DNA of 64,000 nucleotides, taken from contig CAYQJS010000004.1 in assembly GCA_964417895.1 (NCBI GenBank), positions 1-64,000 of the forward strand, read 5' to 3'. Positions 9,218 to 17,120 of the stretch are shown here, in pieces. The notes under the pieces were generated by a model, which searched no databases, was not told where the DNA came from, and saw nothing but the letters and a program-made list of their open reading frames with translations. Position 1 is the stretch's first letter. Each line of letters begins with the position of its first letter. The DNA is from CAYQJS01 sp964417895 (lineage in GTDB: Bacteria; Chloroflexota; UBA6077; SHYK01). The position numbers and the translations under genes were made by a program.

Positions 9218-9761
9218 CTATCCCTCTTCGGTGTGAAGGTTCAGCATTCCACCTCCTTGCGCGCCCGCGGAACGCCCCCTGCTGGGGGATGTCTGAGGCT
9301 TCTTGCGGGGTAGCCCCGCCAAGGTCAGGGCCGTGCGACCCCGGCCAGGACACCCACGACCCATGGTGTCCGGAGCCCTTCCACCAGCCTGCCCACGCGC
9401 GGCAAGTGGGCCCACGGAGTGCCGATCAGCTGCGAGGCGGTGGGCTCATGACCGTCGTCCCAGGTGTTGTTGTCCCCTTGAGAACGAAGCGCTGGCCGTC
9501 GCGTGAGGCGATTCGGTGGATGACCACCCCCAGGTCCGGATGGCGATATGCGACGACGTCGCCGACGCGATAGTCGGCGACGTCGCGGACAAGAACCAGG
9601 TCGCCACTAGCGAGAGCGGGCTCCATACTGTTGCCCGTGATCAGCGCATACGTGACCGGGCCCCCGAGCTGCGACGGGGCCATAGCGAGCCAAGCCGCCC
9701 CGGTCAGAACGACCAGGAGGCTGAAGGCAACTACCGAAGACGAGCGCCGTGCGGTCCTCAT
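9218..9761 (-). pseudogene. SipW-like signal peptidase I, two frameshifts
   Basis: The N-terminal frame (111 residues) shows an uncleaved membrane anchor, GNSMEPALASGDLVLVRD with the catalytic Ser, and GDVVAYRHP...VIHRI, all typical of the archaeal/SipW type of signal peptidase I. The conserved K-G-D-N-N box is broken: in frame it reads KGTTTPGT and stops. Adding one G to the run at about 9477-9480 restores KGDNNTWDDGHEPTASQLIG and then LPRVGRLVEGLRTPWVVGVLAGVA. A second missing base near 9330 would restore ALTLAGLPRKK and run to the stop at 9218. With both bases restored the length is a multiple of three. This is either true decay or consensus indel errors. Confidence 0.75.
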
Positions 9762-9770
9762 GGGGAATGT

Positions 9771-9813
9771 TTTTGGAGCACGGAGGGGGCGCGTGCCCCT
9801 CCGTGCTCCAAAA
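9771..9813. promoter_or_regulatory. 18-bp perfect hairpin between secreted protein and signal peptidase
   Basis: TTTTGGAGCACGGAGGGG at 9771-9788 is exactly complementary to 9796-9813 with a 7-nt loop. It begins 5 nt after the stop of the camelysin-like gene and ends 10 nt before the signal-peptidase ATG on the minus strand. It could be a terminator or attenuator that lets the abundant structural protein be made in excess over its peptidase, or an mRNA-stabilising 3' hairpin. Confidence 0.8.
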
Positions 9814-9817
9814 GGGC

Positions 9818-10165
9818 TACTGCGCGATCACGACCCGCAGCTCGTCTGCGGCAAGTACGGTCGCCTGGGAGCGGTCGTCGGGCAAGTAAGAGTCACGCCC
9901 ACGTCAGTGCACGTATACCATGTGGTGCCTGCCGCAACCAGCTTGATCTTCATGGTGGAGCCCGCCACGGGTGCCGTATTGACGTCGAACACTACCGAAT
10001 CGATGTTGAACGGGCTCGTTGCGTTCAGGTTGTAATGGATAGGGGGCCGTCACCGGCCTTGGTGGCGTCCACGACGTTCGCGGCGGCGAGCGCCGACGCG
10101 CCGAACGCGACCAGGACAGCCAATCCGAGTGCCAGCACAACCCGTGGTCTGAGAAGCCTCGACAA
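9818..10165 (-). pseudogene. Camelysin/TasA-like secreted protein, two compensating frameshifts
   Basis: From TTG 10165 the frame gives SRLLRPRVVLALGLAVLVAF and then GASALAAANVVDATKAGDGP, a SipW-cognate-like signal segment. It then hits a stop. Shifting the frame (one base missing in the CCCCC run near 10048) continues as IHYNLNATSPFNIDSVVFDV and GSTMKIKLVAAGTTWYTC, and a second shift near 9880 returns to the first frame as SQATVLAADELRVVIAQ ending at 9818. Each piece looks like genuine protein and the whole length is a multiple of three. Such proteins form extracellular fibres or surface layers. It precedes the matching peptidase gene. Decay or sequencing indels are both possible. Confidence 0.65.
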
Positions 10166-10226
10166 GTTGATCTCTCTCTGCGGCTCTGAGGGGAGCCCTG
10201 CCCTTACTACCCATGAACACAAAAGT

Positions 10227-10329
10227 AGCCAGCGGTAATGGGACCCGCTGGCTTTTCCCCACCCTTGCGGGGAGCCCGCTCTTGCTGGACAAAGGAAATG
10301 CTGGCGGTCATGGGGAGCCGCCAGCATTT
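10227..10329 (-). promoter_or_regulatory. Tandem-hairpin leader upstream of the camelysin-like gene
   Basis: Two perfect hairpins lie in the 5' leader of the gene starting at 10165: AAATGCTGGCGG/CCGCCAGCATTT (10296-10307 with 10318-10329) and AGCCAGCGG/CCGCTGGCT (10227-10235 with 10245-10253). Read on the minus strand the loops are CTCCCCATGA and TCCCATTA, clearly related, so this may be a duplicated structured RNA element. On the plus strand the second hairpin is followed by TTTT and could also terminate transcription from the other side. It does not match any riboswitch consensus I know. Confidence 0.55.
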
Positions 10330-10474
10330 CTCACCCCTGCGCGCGATATCCTACGGGACGCCGTGCATCGTGCCTAAGGGCCGCGTGGCTAATCCGGCAT
10401 CGGCTAGGTGACCCATTTTCTCTTTCGGCAGGCCGCTAGGATCTCCTGAAGGCATGCGCTCATCAGGCCGCCAG

Positions 10475-10600
10475 TCACTCGTGGTCCTCGGCGCCACGCA
10501 TGACAATCGACCCAGCAATGCCCGCGAGAAGGCCGACTATGAGCCAGCCCAGGAGGACCTAGGGCGCGATGGTCAGCAGGTCGCCTATCTGCTCGCTCAT
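10475..10600 (-). pseudogene. Small GlsB/YeaQ-like membrane protein with internal amber codon
   Basis: ATG at 10600 has an AAGGGG ribosome site 6 nt upstream and gives MSEQIGDLLTIAP, an in-frame TAG, and then VLLGWLIVGLLAGIAGSIVM plus RGAEDHE before TGA. The hydrophobic GWLIVGLLAG...RG pattern resembles GlsB/YeaQ/YmgE small membrane proteins, where the second half would be the first helix. The TAG interrupts it without a frame change, so this is a nonsense-mutated gene, or chance coding potential. Confidence 0.35.
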
Positions 10601-10776
10601 TGCACACCCCTTATCACGCGCCAGCCGAGTAGCCAAAGAAGACAACCGACCGGGATGAATAAGAGGATGCAGCTACCAGAACTGACGGTGAATGTAGCTC
10701 AGTCAGGGCGTGGATCTGGGGCCCATCGTGGCCCGGCGGCCCTGACGTGGGTCTTCAGGATGACGTCGACGCTCGC

Positions 10777-10807
10777 CAATAGAGCCTCTTTGACATCGGC
10801 TCTATTG
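10777..10807 (-). terminator. Hairpin after the small phage-like gene
   Basis: CAATAGAGCC (10777-10786) pairs exactly with GGCTCTATTG (10798-10807) around an 11-nt loop, 13 nt downstream of the minus-strand stop at 10820. There is no U-tract, so intrinsic termination is only a possibility. Confidence 0.4.
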
Positions 10808-10819
10808 AGGGCCAGCGCC

Positions 10820-11053
10820 CTACGAGGCTCGTTGAGCATGAGGTTGCACAGCCGTGTCCAGCGCCTCCAAAAGCTCTGGCGCGGCGGCCATCAGACCGCC
10901 ATTCGCCTCGGCCTCAGGTTCCGACCTCATCACACTGCTGAACGCCATCCCTACGTCTTCGCCATCCGCGTTCTTGATCACATAGCCGACACGCTTTCGC
11001 CACACGCGAACGCCTGGACCGCCGGCGCAGGTCCAGCGGTCGCCGACGGACAC
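10820..11053 (-). CDS. Small phage-type hypothetical protein
   Basis: From GTG 11053 (CCGGGAG just upstream) the frame encodes about 77 residues, with WRKRVGYVIKNADGEDVGMA followed by ANGGLMAAAPELLEALD. The ending ANxxLMAAAPELLEAL is a recurrent motif in small phage-encoded hypothetical proteins. The reading frame can be extended to 11326, but the upstream part is compositionally unlike protein. It is probably a prophage remnant or transferred small gene; the function is unknown. Confidence 0.5.
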   Translation of the reverse strand: MSVGDRWTCAGGPGVRVWRKRVGYVIKNADGEDVGMAFSSVMRSEPEAEANGGLMAAAPELLEALDTAVQPHAQRAS

Positions 11054-11124
11054 AACTCCCGGTTGCCTGCTATCTGATGCCTGATCTAGCAGCGAGTTGA
11101 TCCGACCCGCTGCCCCTCGGGCCG

Positions 11125-11292
11125 TTAGCTGTTTGTCAAACACTGCATCGCCCAATGTTGAAACCCCTCGGTGGCATAGCATCCCCAAGGAGTTCGTTCT
11201 GCGCGGTAGATGGAGACCAACACATCGTAGAGGACGAGGTGGAGCGTGCCTTCGGTCACGTGGCCTAGTTCGGTATCGGCCAGATGGCCCAT
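11125..11292 (-). CDS. Possible 55-residue hypothetical protein
   Basis: ATG 11292 is preceded by CCAAGAAA and opens a frame encoding MGHLADTELGHVTEGTLHLV followed by LYDVLVSIYRAERTPWGCYA, ending at TAA 11125. It lies 71 bp upstream of the phage-type small gene on the same strand. The start region (GAAAATGGGYCAYCTRGCCGAT) is repeated at about 10396-10425, where the frame stops after 21 codons, so the 5' end has been duplicated. It is not similar to a family I recognise, so coding status is tentative. Confidence 0.35.
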   Translation of the reverse strand: MGHLADTELGHVTEGTLHLVLYDVLVSIYRAERTPWGCYATEGFQHWAMQCLTNS

Positions 11293-11382
11293 TTTCTTGG
11301 TTTCGGCAGCCGTTACGCCCCGTCAACGGGCGGTGAGCCGGCTAGGAGGGGTTTCTTACGCCGAGCGGCGATGCAGGCCCCA

Positions 11383-12036
11383 TCACTGCTGGCCGAAGCT
11401 CACGAGTCCCAGGTGCACCGCTCGGACAGCGGCCTGGGTGCGATCCGAAGCATCCAGCTTGGCAATGACGTGCTCGACGTGGTTCTTGACGGTGCTCAGG
11501 CTGACGACAAGCGTTCGGGCGATCTCGCCGTTGGTCTGGCCTTCAGCCACGAGTTGCAACACCTGACGCTCGCGAGGTGTGAGTGAAGGGCGCGGCACCG
11601 CGGGAGTCATTGTGTGTTTGCGCGCGAGCCGTGTGAGGAGAGCAGAGGCCAGGGCGGGAGCCAGCACGGACTCACCCTCCAGCGTGCGACGAATGGCAGC
11701 GATGAGCTCATGGTGGATCACGTCTTTCAGCAGATAGCCGCTGGCGCCCGCCTCCAATGCCTCGACGAGGTGATCCGGATCCTCACTCATCGTGATCATC
11801 AGCACGCTCGTGTGAGGGCACACCTGCTTGATGGCTCGAGTCGCGGCGAAGCCATCCATATCCGGCATGACCACGTCCATGAGAACAAGGTTCGGCTGGA
11901 GCCGGCCGCACAGCGCCACGCCCTCGCCTCCGCTGCTCGCCTCGCCAACTATCGCCAGATTGCGCTCACTCGCGAGCATGGCTCGGATGCCCGCTCGCGA
12001 CAGTTGCTGGTCGTCAATGATCACGATGGTGGGCAA
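11383..12036 (-). CDS. NarL/FixJ-type response regulator
   Basis: This 217-residue two-component regulator has an N-terminal receiver domain: DD at residues 8-9, the phospho-accepting Asp in VLMDVVMPDMDG (about D54), and Lys in LLKD near 105. The C-terminal LuxR-type helix-turn-helix (about 145-205) contains LTPRERQVLQLVAEGQTNGE and SLSTVKNHVEHVIAKL. The hybrid kinase gene ends 17 bp upstream on the same strand, so the pair almost certainly forms one phosphorelay, with the kinase HPt domain passing phosphate to this protein. Targets are unknown. Confidence 0.95.
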   Translation of the reverse strand: MPTIVIIDDQQLSRAGIRAMLASERNLAIVGEASSGGEGVALCGRLQPNLVLMDVVMPDMDGFAATRAIKQVCPHTSVLMITMSEDPDHLVEALEAGASGYLLKDVIHHELIAAIRRTLEGESVLAPALASALLTRLARKHTMTPAVPRPSLTPRERQVLQLVAEGQTNGEIARTLVVSLSTVKNHVEHVIAKLDASDRTQAAVRAVHLGLVSFGQQ

Positions 12037-12053
12037 CGCGTGATCTCCTGCTC

Positions 12054-15000
12054 CTAGCGCTGGGGCACGTCACCCATCGACAGCGCGGACAGCGCCGAGC
12101 GGGCTCGCGTGACGGCTGCATCGAGATTGCCGACGAGCTCGACAGCAGCGGCGAGGTCGCTGCTGCGCCCCAGCGCCTCGAGCTCCGCGGCGAGCGCCTG
12201 CACTTCTCGCGCGCCTACGACGGCCGCATTCCCCCTCAGAGAGTGTGCTGCCCGCCAGATGGCACGCGCGTCGCCGTCGGCGACCCCCCTCTGGATGGCG
12301 CCCAGATTCGCAACGGTTTCGCTCGCGAATAAGGTAACGAGCTCGGCGACAGGGTCCGGTCGGCCCGGCAGTCGCTGGCCGCGGAGGGCGTCGATGACGC
12401 CCAAATCGACGACGTCGGTTGTTGCACGAGCGTCGAGGGCCTCGACAGAGGCGAGGTCGCTCAGGGTCGACGCGGCTGCGCCGCTATTTCCCGACGGTAC
12501 CCAACGGGCGAGCACCTTAGCAAGCTCCTCTACCCGAACGGGTTTCGACACGTAGTCGTCCATTCCGGCCGCCAGGCAGCGAGCACGGTCTTCCGGCATA
12601 GCGTTGGCGGTTATCGCAATGATGGGCGTGTGGTGGGCGTGCCCCTCCAGGCTGCGAATCTCGGCACTCGCCCCGAACCCATCCTTTCCGGGCATCTGGC
12701 TGTCCATGAAGATTGCGGCGTACCGTTTGCGTGCGGCGGCGGCGATTGCCTCTGTCCCGCTGCCCACCACCTCGCAGCGGTAGCCCAGGTTCTCCAGCAT
12801 ACCGGAGGCGACCTGCTGGTTGATCGGAGAGTCTTCGGCCACCAGGATGAGGGGGCCAGGGGTCGACCCTGCCCGGCGTTCTCCGGCGGGCGCGAGGGGC
12901 TCGGGCTTCGCGAGCGCCGGCGGCTCGGCGGTCGGTCCGAAGACCTGCACGAGGATATCCAACAGTCGCGACGCGCGCACCGGTTTCTGCAGAACCGCGT
13001 CAGCCCCCGGAGCAGTTCCCGGGACACCCGCCTGGCCCGCGTCGAACGGGACGAGCAATACCACGCGAGTGCGCGAAAGCGCGACGTCGCTCCGGATCCC
13101 TCCAACTAGAGCACCGTGGTCCTCCAGCCGGGTGTCCACGATGGCGAGGTCGAACGGATCTCCGTCCGCCGCGGCGGCCCGCAGCCGGGCCAACCCACCC
13201 GCTTGATCGTCGGCCTCCTCCACTCTCAGGCCCCACGCCGCGAGGATTTCTCTGAGGCCTGCACGCACCGCGGGATTTGGCTCTAGCGTGAGCACCCGCA
13301 GGCCGCGGATGCTGGCGTGGATATCCGGTGCTGGGGCGATGTCTTGCGCGCCCAACAGGAACCGAGTAGTGAACCAGAAGGTGCTGCCCTTCCCGGCCTC
13401 GCTCTCAATGCCTATCTCGCCGCCCATCAGCTCGACCAGACGCTTGCTGATCGCCAGGCCCAGACCGCTGCCACCGTGCATGCGCGCGAGGGATCTGTCG
13501 ATCTGGGAGAAGGGCACGAAAAGACGCTCCTGGTCCTCGCGCGCTATGCCGGGACCGGTGTCCTCGACCTCGAACCGCGCGACGAGGCCATCGGGCCGGT
13601 CCTCGTGCACCGCGACCCGCACGATCACGGCGCCGCGCTCGGTGAACTTGACGGCGTTGCCCACCAGGTTGGTGAGTACCTGCCGCAGCCGGCCCGGATC
13701 GCCGCTCAGCGCACGTGGGAGCTGGTTGTCGAATAGGGACACGAGGTCCAATGGTTTAGCACGCGCGGCTGGCGCGAATTGGTCAACCACTTCATCGATC
13801 AGCGATGGAACGTCAACAGTGCTGTTCTCCAGCTCCAGGCGCCCGGCTTCGATCTTGGAGAAGTCCAGGATGTCGTCGACGAGGGTCAAGAGGGTCTTCG
13901 CTGATTGATCGAGGGCATCGGCATACTGGCTCTGCTTGGGGGTGAGCACGGTGGCGAGGAGCAGCTGCGTCATCCCGATGACACCGTTTAACGGAGTCCG
14001 CAGCTCGTGGCTCACGATGGAAGCGAATTCATCTTTGAGCCGCTGGACTTCCCGCTCCTGGGTCACGTCGCGAAACACGTAGAGACGCCCGGCGTGCTGC
14101 CCGTCAGCCGTTGCCACGGGGGCGGAGTAGAGCTCCAGCTCACGATTCTCGGGCCACCGCTGCGCCACCGTTGCCGTGAACTCACGGTCTGGATCCGCGG
14201 CGCTCCCAGCCACAAGGCGTCGAAACCCGTCCGGGTCTGAGAGGACTCGATCCACGAACCCGGCGAACTCAGCCCACGTCCGATCCGTCGCGGCCGCTGC
14301 GTCCACGCCGAACAACTCGCCGAACCGGCGGTTAACGTCGAGAAGCCGGCGATCGGGCGAGAGAAACGCGATCCCACGGCTCGTCGAGTCGAGGATGGCG
14401 CGATTCATGCTATTGGCCCGGGAGAGCTCGGCCGTGCGTTCGCTGACCAGGCGCTCGACGTGAGCAGCGCGCCGGCCGAGGGTTACCAGGTAGACGGTCA
14501 AGAGGGCCGTCATTGCGAATCCGGCCAGGAGCACCGCTGCCGATTGCGGCCCCTGGTGGCCTGCCAGGAACCGGTCTGTTGGTACAAACTCCAATTCCCA
14601 TTGGCGTCCACCCACCAGGAACGTGGTGGCCCGGCGAAGTCCGGACCGGGTGGCGATCTCCTCCTGCTCGCTCTCGTCGGCCCCCGATGCATGCAGCAGC
14701 TGAGCCCCCGCGGGAGCAGAGCGATCGTAGAGGCGAAAGTCAATATCAGGGCGCTTCCCCTGGAGCAGCGCGCCCACCATATCGCTGACGCGAAAGAGAC
14801 CCGTCACGGTCCCGATGAAGTTCTCCTCCCGCTCAATCGGGGTACCGGTTGGGGCATTGTTCCGATAGACCGGCGCGAAAACCAGCAGACCAGGCCCTCT
14901 CTGCTGTAGGCGGGCGACCTGTGGGGTGGTGACGATCTCGCCACTGCGGCGGGCCTTGATTTGCGCCTCCCGACGGTCAGCCTCGGACAAAAGGTCGAAG

Positions 15001-15545
15001 CCCAGGGCCACTTCGTGGCCCTCGTAGGGCTCTAGGTAGTAGACGACCACGTACTCCTGACGCGGGCCGGCCGCGACTATGGCCCCGCTGGCGTCTTCCT
15101 CGGTAATCCGGAAGTCGGGGAAGCCCTCGGCGCGAGCGGTGCGCTCGGCGGCATCTCGCTCGGCCGCTGGCACCCGCAGGTTCCACCCGAGCACCTCGAC
15201 GCCAGGACGGCGTCCGAAGGCGCCACGAACGAACTCTCGGAACTCTTCCCGCTCGACCTCCCGGGACGCCGCGTAGAGGCCCTGGATGCTTCGCAGCATG
15301 TCGACGTAGCTTTCGATACCCTGCTCAACATCTCCAGAGGTGTCCATCGCGCGACCCTCGAAATCGAGTCGGGCCCGCTCCCACTGCTGGGCCTGAACAA
15401 ATCCGAACGCGGCCACGGTCGCCATGAGACCAACGCACGCCACGACGCCCGTAACGACATTACGCCGGGACAGCGCGGCGATCCTATCTATGATCATCTG
15501 CCGGGGCTTCCGTTTAACGACTGTGGTCCCGTCGATCCGACTCAT
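12054..15545 (-). CDS. CHASE-domain hybrid sensor histidine kinase
   Basis: This 1163-residue membrane sensor has, in order, a transmembrane helix (about 30-50), an extracellular CHASE ligand-binding domain (about 75-300, with GVEVLGWNLRVP and the QEYVVVYYLEPYEG stretch), a second helix (about 334-355), a PAS domain (about 385-500), HisKA with IVSHELRTPLNG (His about 513), HATPase_c with N, DTGPGIA and GGSGLGLAIS boxes, a first receiver (Asp about 804), a second receiver (FMDSQMPG, Asp about 948), and a C-terminal HPt domain with AAHSLRGNA (His about 1101). This is a full four-step phosphorelay in one chain. The response regulator follows by 17 bp. CHASE domains bind small extracellular ligands; which one is unknown. 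Confidence 0.95.
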   Translation of the reverse strand: MSRIDGTTVVKRKPRQMIIDRIAALSRRNVVTGVVACVGLMATVAAFGFVQAQQWERARLDFEGRAMDTSGDVEQGIESYVDMLRSIQGLYAASREVEREEFREFVRGAFGRRPGVEVLGWNLRVPAAERDAAERTARAEGFPDFRITEEDASGAIVAAGPRQEYVVVYYLEPYEGHEVALGFDLLSEADRREAQIKARRSGEIVTTPQVARLQQRGPGLLVFAPVYRNNAPTGTPIEREENFIGTVTGLFRVSDMVGALLQGKRPDIDFRLYDRSAPAGAQLLHASGADESEQEEIATRSGLRRATTFLVGGRQWELEFVPTDRFLAGHQGPQSAAVLLAGFAMTALLTVYLVTLGRRAAHVERLVSERTAELSRANSMNRAILDSTSRGIAFLSPDRRLLDVNRRFGELFGVDAAAATDRTWAEFAGFVDRVLSDPDGFRRLVAGSAADPDREFTATVAQRWPENRELELYSAPVATADGQHAGRLYVFRDVTQEREVQRLKDEFASIVSHELRTPLNGVIGMTQLLLATVLTPKQSQYADALDQSAKTLLTLVDDILDFSKIEAGRLELENSTVDVPSLIDEVVDQFAPAARAKPLDLVSLFDNQLPRALSGDPGRLRQVLTNLVGNAVKFTERGAVIVRVAVHEDRPDGLVARFEVEDTGPGIAREDQERLFVPFSQIDRSLARMHGGSGLGLAISKRLVELMGGEIGIESEAGKGSTFWFTTRFLLGAQDIAPAPDIHASIRGLRVLTLEPNPAVRAGLREILAAWGLRVEEADDQAGGLARLRAAAADGDPFDLAIVDTRLEDHGALVGGIRSDVALSRTRVVLLVPFDAGQAGVPGTAPGADAVLQKPVRASRLLDILVQVFGPTAEPPALAKPEPLAPAGERRAGSTPGPLILVAEDSPINQQVASGMLENLGYRCEVVGSGTEAIAAAARKRYAAIFMDSQMPGKDGFGASAEIRSLEGHAHHTPIIAITANAMPEDRARCLAAGMDDYVSKPVRVEELAKVLARWVPSGNSGAAASTLSDLASVEALDARATTDVVDLGVIDALRGQRLPGRPDPVAELVTLFASETVANLGAIQRGVADGDARAIWRAAHSLRGNAAVVGAREVQALAAELEALGRSSDLAAAVELVGNLDAAVTRARSALSALSMGDVPQR

Positions 15546-15957
15546 CTGGGCGTCATCCTCGCGGCTCCTTCGACCAGGCAGTCCCTGGTCAGCAGCTCTG
15601 GTCAGCGCCGCCGTTTGCGTTATGCGTTATCCGGCCCGCGTGACGCGAATCCGCTCTAATGACCCTCGCTCCCAGGGCTGCGGGCATCTGAAGGCGACGG
15701 CAAGCCCCCTCGTGCGCTGCCTTGCGGCTCGCAATTTTATCGAACCGACGAATGCGCTGCTGTACCGGCCAGCAGCGGAGATGTAGCCCGCCGGTGGAGG
15801 TCATTTCAGAAACGAGGCGGAACGCGCCAGCGCCTGACGGGTAGGCAGGCTCCGAGAAGCTGGGATGCGTCCTTCGTTGGGATGCGTGTCCAGGCCGATA
15901 GGAAATTTGGGACCGACGGGCCGAGAGGCGCGAGCGTTCCCCCCGCTCATGCGCCTC
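15546..15957. other. Intergenic region upstream of the kinase gene
   Basis: This stretch of about 410 bp lies between the kinase start and a MITE-like element. I see no convincing gene, RNA or terminator. The kinase promoter should lie near its right-hand side as drawn, but no clear -35/-10 pair is visible. Confidence 0.5.
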
Positions 15958-16109
15958 GTGGGTCAGTTCCTATGGATGTCGGGATCACGGTCACCCCCAC
16001 CCCAACCCTCCCCGGTCGAGGGGGAGGGTGGAACGAGCGGGTTTCCTCACCCCTTGAGGCGGAGGGTAAGGGAGGGGGGTAACGCCCATGTCCATGCGAA
16101 CTGACCCAC
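15958..16109. mobile_element. MITE-like palindromic element, copy A
   Basis: This element of about 152 bp has a perfect 12-bp terminal inverted repeat (GTGGGTCAGTTC at the left, its complement ending GAACTGACCCAC at the right). ATGGATG/CATGTCCATG lies just inside, and the C/G-rich core holds palindromes such as CCCTCCCCGGTCGAGGGGGAGGG. There is no coding capacity. The right end abuts the LysR gene: the element's outermost TAG (16111-16109, minus strand) is the LysR stop codon. Confidence 0.75.
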
Positions 16110-17029
16110 TACCGAGGTGAGGCTGCGGCGGGCCCCCGTCGGATGACCCGTTGGAGGACGAACTCGGCGAATCGACGCCCAGCCGGGGGCGGCAGGCGCC
16201 GCTCGTCCCGCACGAGGTAGAGGGGACGCCGCAAAGCCGCCTCGATGAGGCGCACTGCAACCGCGCCCCGGCGGCCCTGATCGCCGAGCGCGAGGGATGA
16301 CACGAAGCCGATCCCGTATCCTGACTTCACAGCAGACACGACGGCCTGCGTCGTGCTGAGGGTCATCGCAACGCGGTACGGTGGCAGGGCCAGCCCGCGC
16401 TCGGCCAGCTGTCGCCGCAGGCTCATCATCGTGCCCGACCCGCTTTCGCGCTCCACGAAGCGCTGATTGCCAAGCGCCTGGATGCTCACCTCGCGTTCGC
16501 GCGCGAATGGATGATGGGGAGGAACAGCGAGGACGATCTCATCTTCGGCGATGGCGTCGAAGCGGAGTCCTTTCCGTTCGATGCGCGCGCCGACGAAGCC
16601 GATGTCCCGGCGTCCCTCGAATACCTCCTCGACAACGCGCTCCGAGTCCGCGGTGAAGACGATGGCCTCCACACTGGGATGGGCGGCGGTGAACTCGGCG
16701 ATCAGCTGGGCCACCAGGAACTCAGCGGGGGTTGTGCTGGCCGCGATGCGCAGTTCTCCTTGCAGCGTCGTCTCGGTCCCGCGCAGCTCGTCCATCAATT
16801 GCCGGTGCCTTGCGAGGACGTCCTCCGCGTAGGCGCGGTAATGCTCGCCCGCCGCCGTCAGCACCAGTCCCTCTCGCGACCGCTCGAAGAGGACGACGCC
16901 GAGCGCTCGCTCCAGCTTCTGGATCTGTCGGCTCAGCCCCGGCTGGGTCAGGCCCAGTTGGCGCGCCGCCCCCGTGAAGCTGCGGACCTCGGCCGCGCGC
17001 AGGAAGCTCTCGACCTCAGTGATGTCCAC
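16109..17029 (-). CDS. LysR family transcriptional regulator
   Basis: The 306-residue protein has the LysR winged helix at the N-terminus: ITEVESFLRAAEVRSFTGAA, LGLTQPGLSRQIQKLERALG and VVLFERS, residues 3-55. A LysR substrate-binding domain follows (LRIAASTTPAEFLVAQLIAE and the typical ERESGSGT and SGYGIGFVSSLA motifs). Its stop codon is the terminal TAG of MITE copy A, so its 3' end may have been altered by the insertion. It is transcribed away from the binding-protein gene's end, with about 90 bp between them. It might control that gene, but the two share a direction, so autoregulation is equally likely. Confidence 0.93.
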   Translation of the reverse strand: MDITEVESFLRAAEVRSFTGAARQLGLTQPGLSRQIQKLERALGVVLFERSREGLVLTAAGEHYRAYAEDVLARHRQLMDELRGTETTLQGELRIAASTTPAEFLVAQLIAEFTAAHPSVEAIVFTADSERVVEEVFEGRRDIGFVGARIERKGLRFDAIAEDEIVLAVPPHHPFAREREVSIQALGNQRFVERESGSGTMMSLRRQLAERGLALPPYRVAMTLSTTQAVVSAVKSGYGIGFVSSLALGDQGRRGAVAVRLIEAALRRPLYLVRDERRLPPPAGRRFAEFVLQRVIRRGPAAASPR

Positions 17030-17120
17030 TAGCGAGCCAACCCCTCAGCGAGTCCGCCCTCATGATCCCGGCGGAGCAGCCCAAGACCTGGCGCTTCCGA
17101 CGTGCGCTTGCGACTCGCAT

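Noticed and set aside
10680..10760. Possible tRNA (GTAGCTCAGTCAGG resembles a D-arm)
   Set aside because: No matching acceptor stem, anticodon arm or T-loop GTTCGAATC-type sequence follows.
15958..16109. CRISPR-like spaced repeats in the G/C-rich elements
   Set aside because: The repeats are palindromes within one element with inverted ends, not regularly spaced direct repeats with unique spacers, and no cas gene is present.
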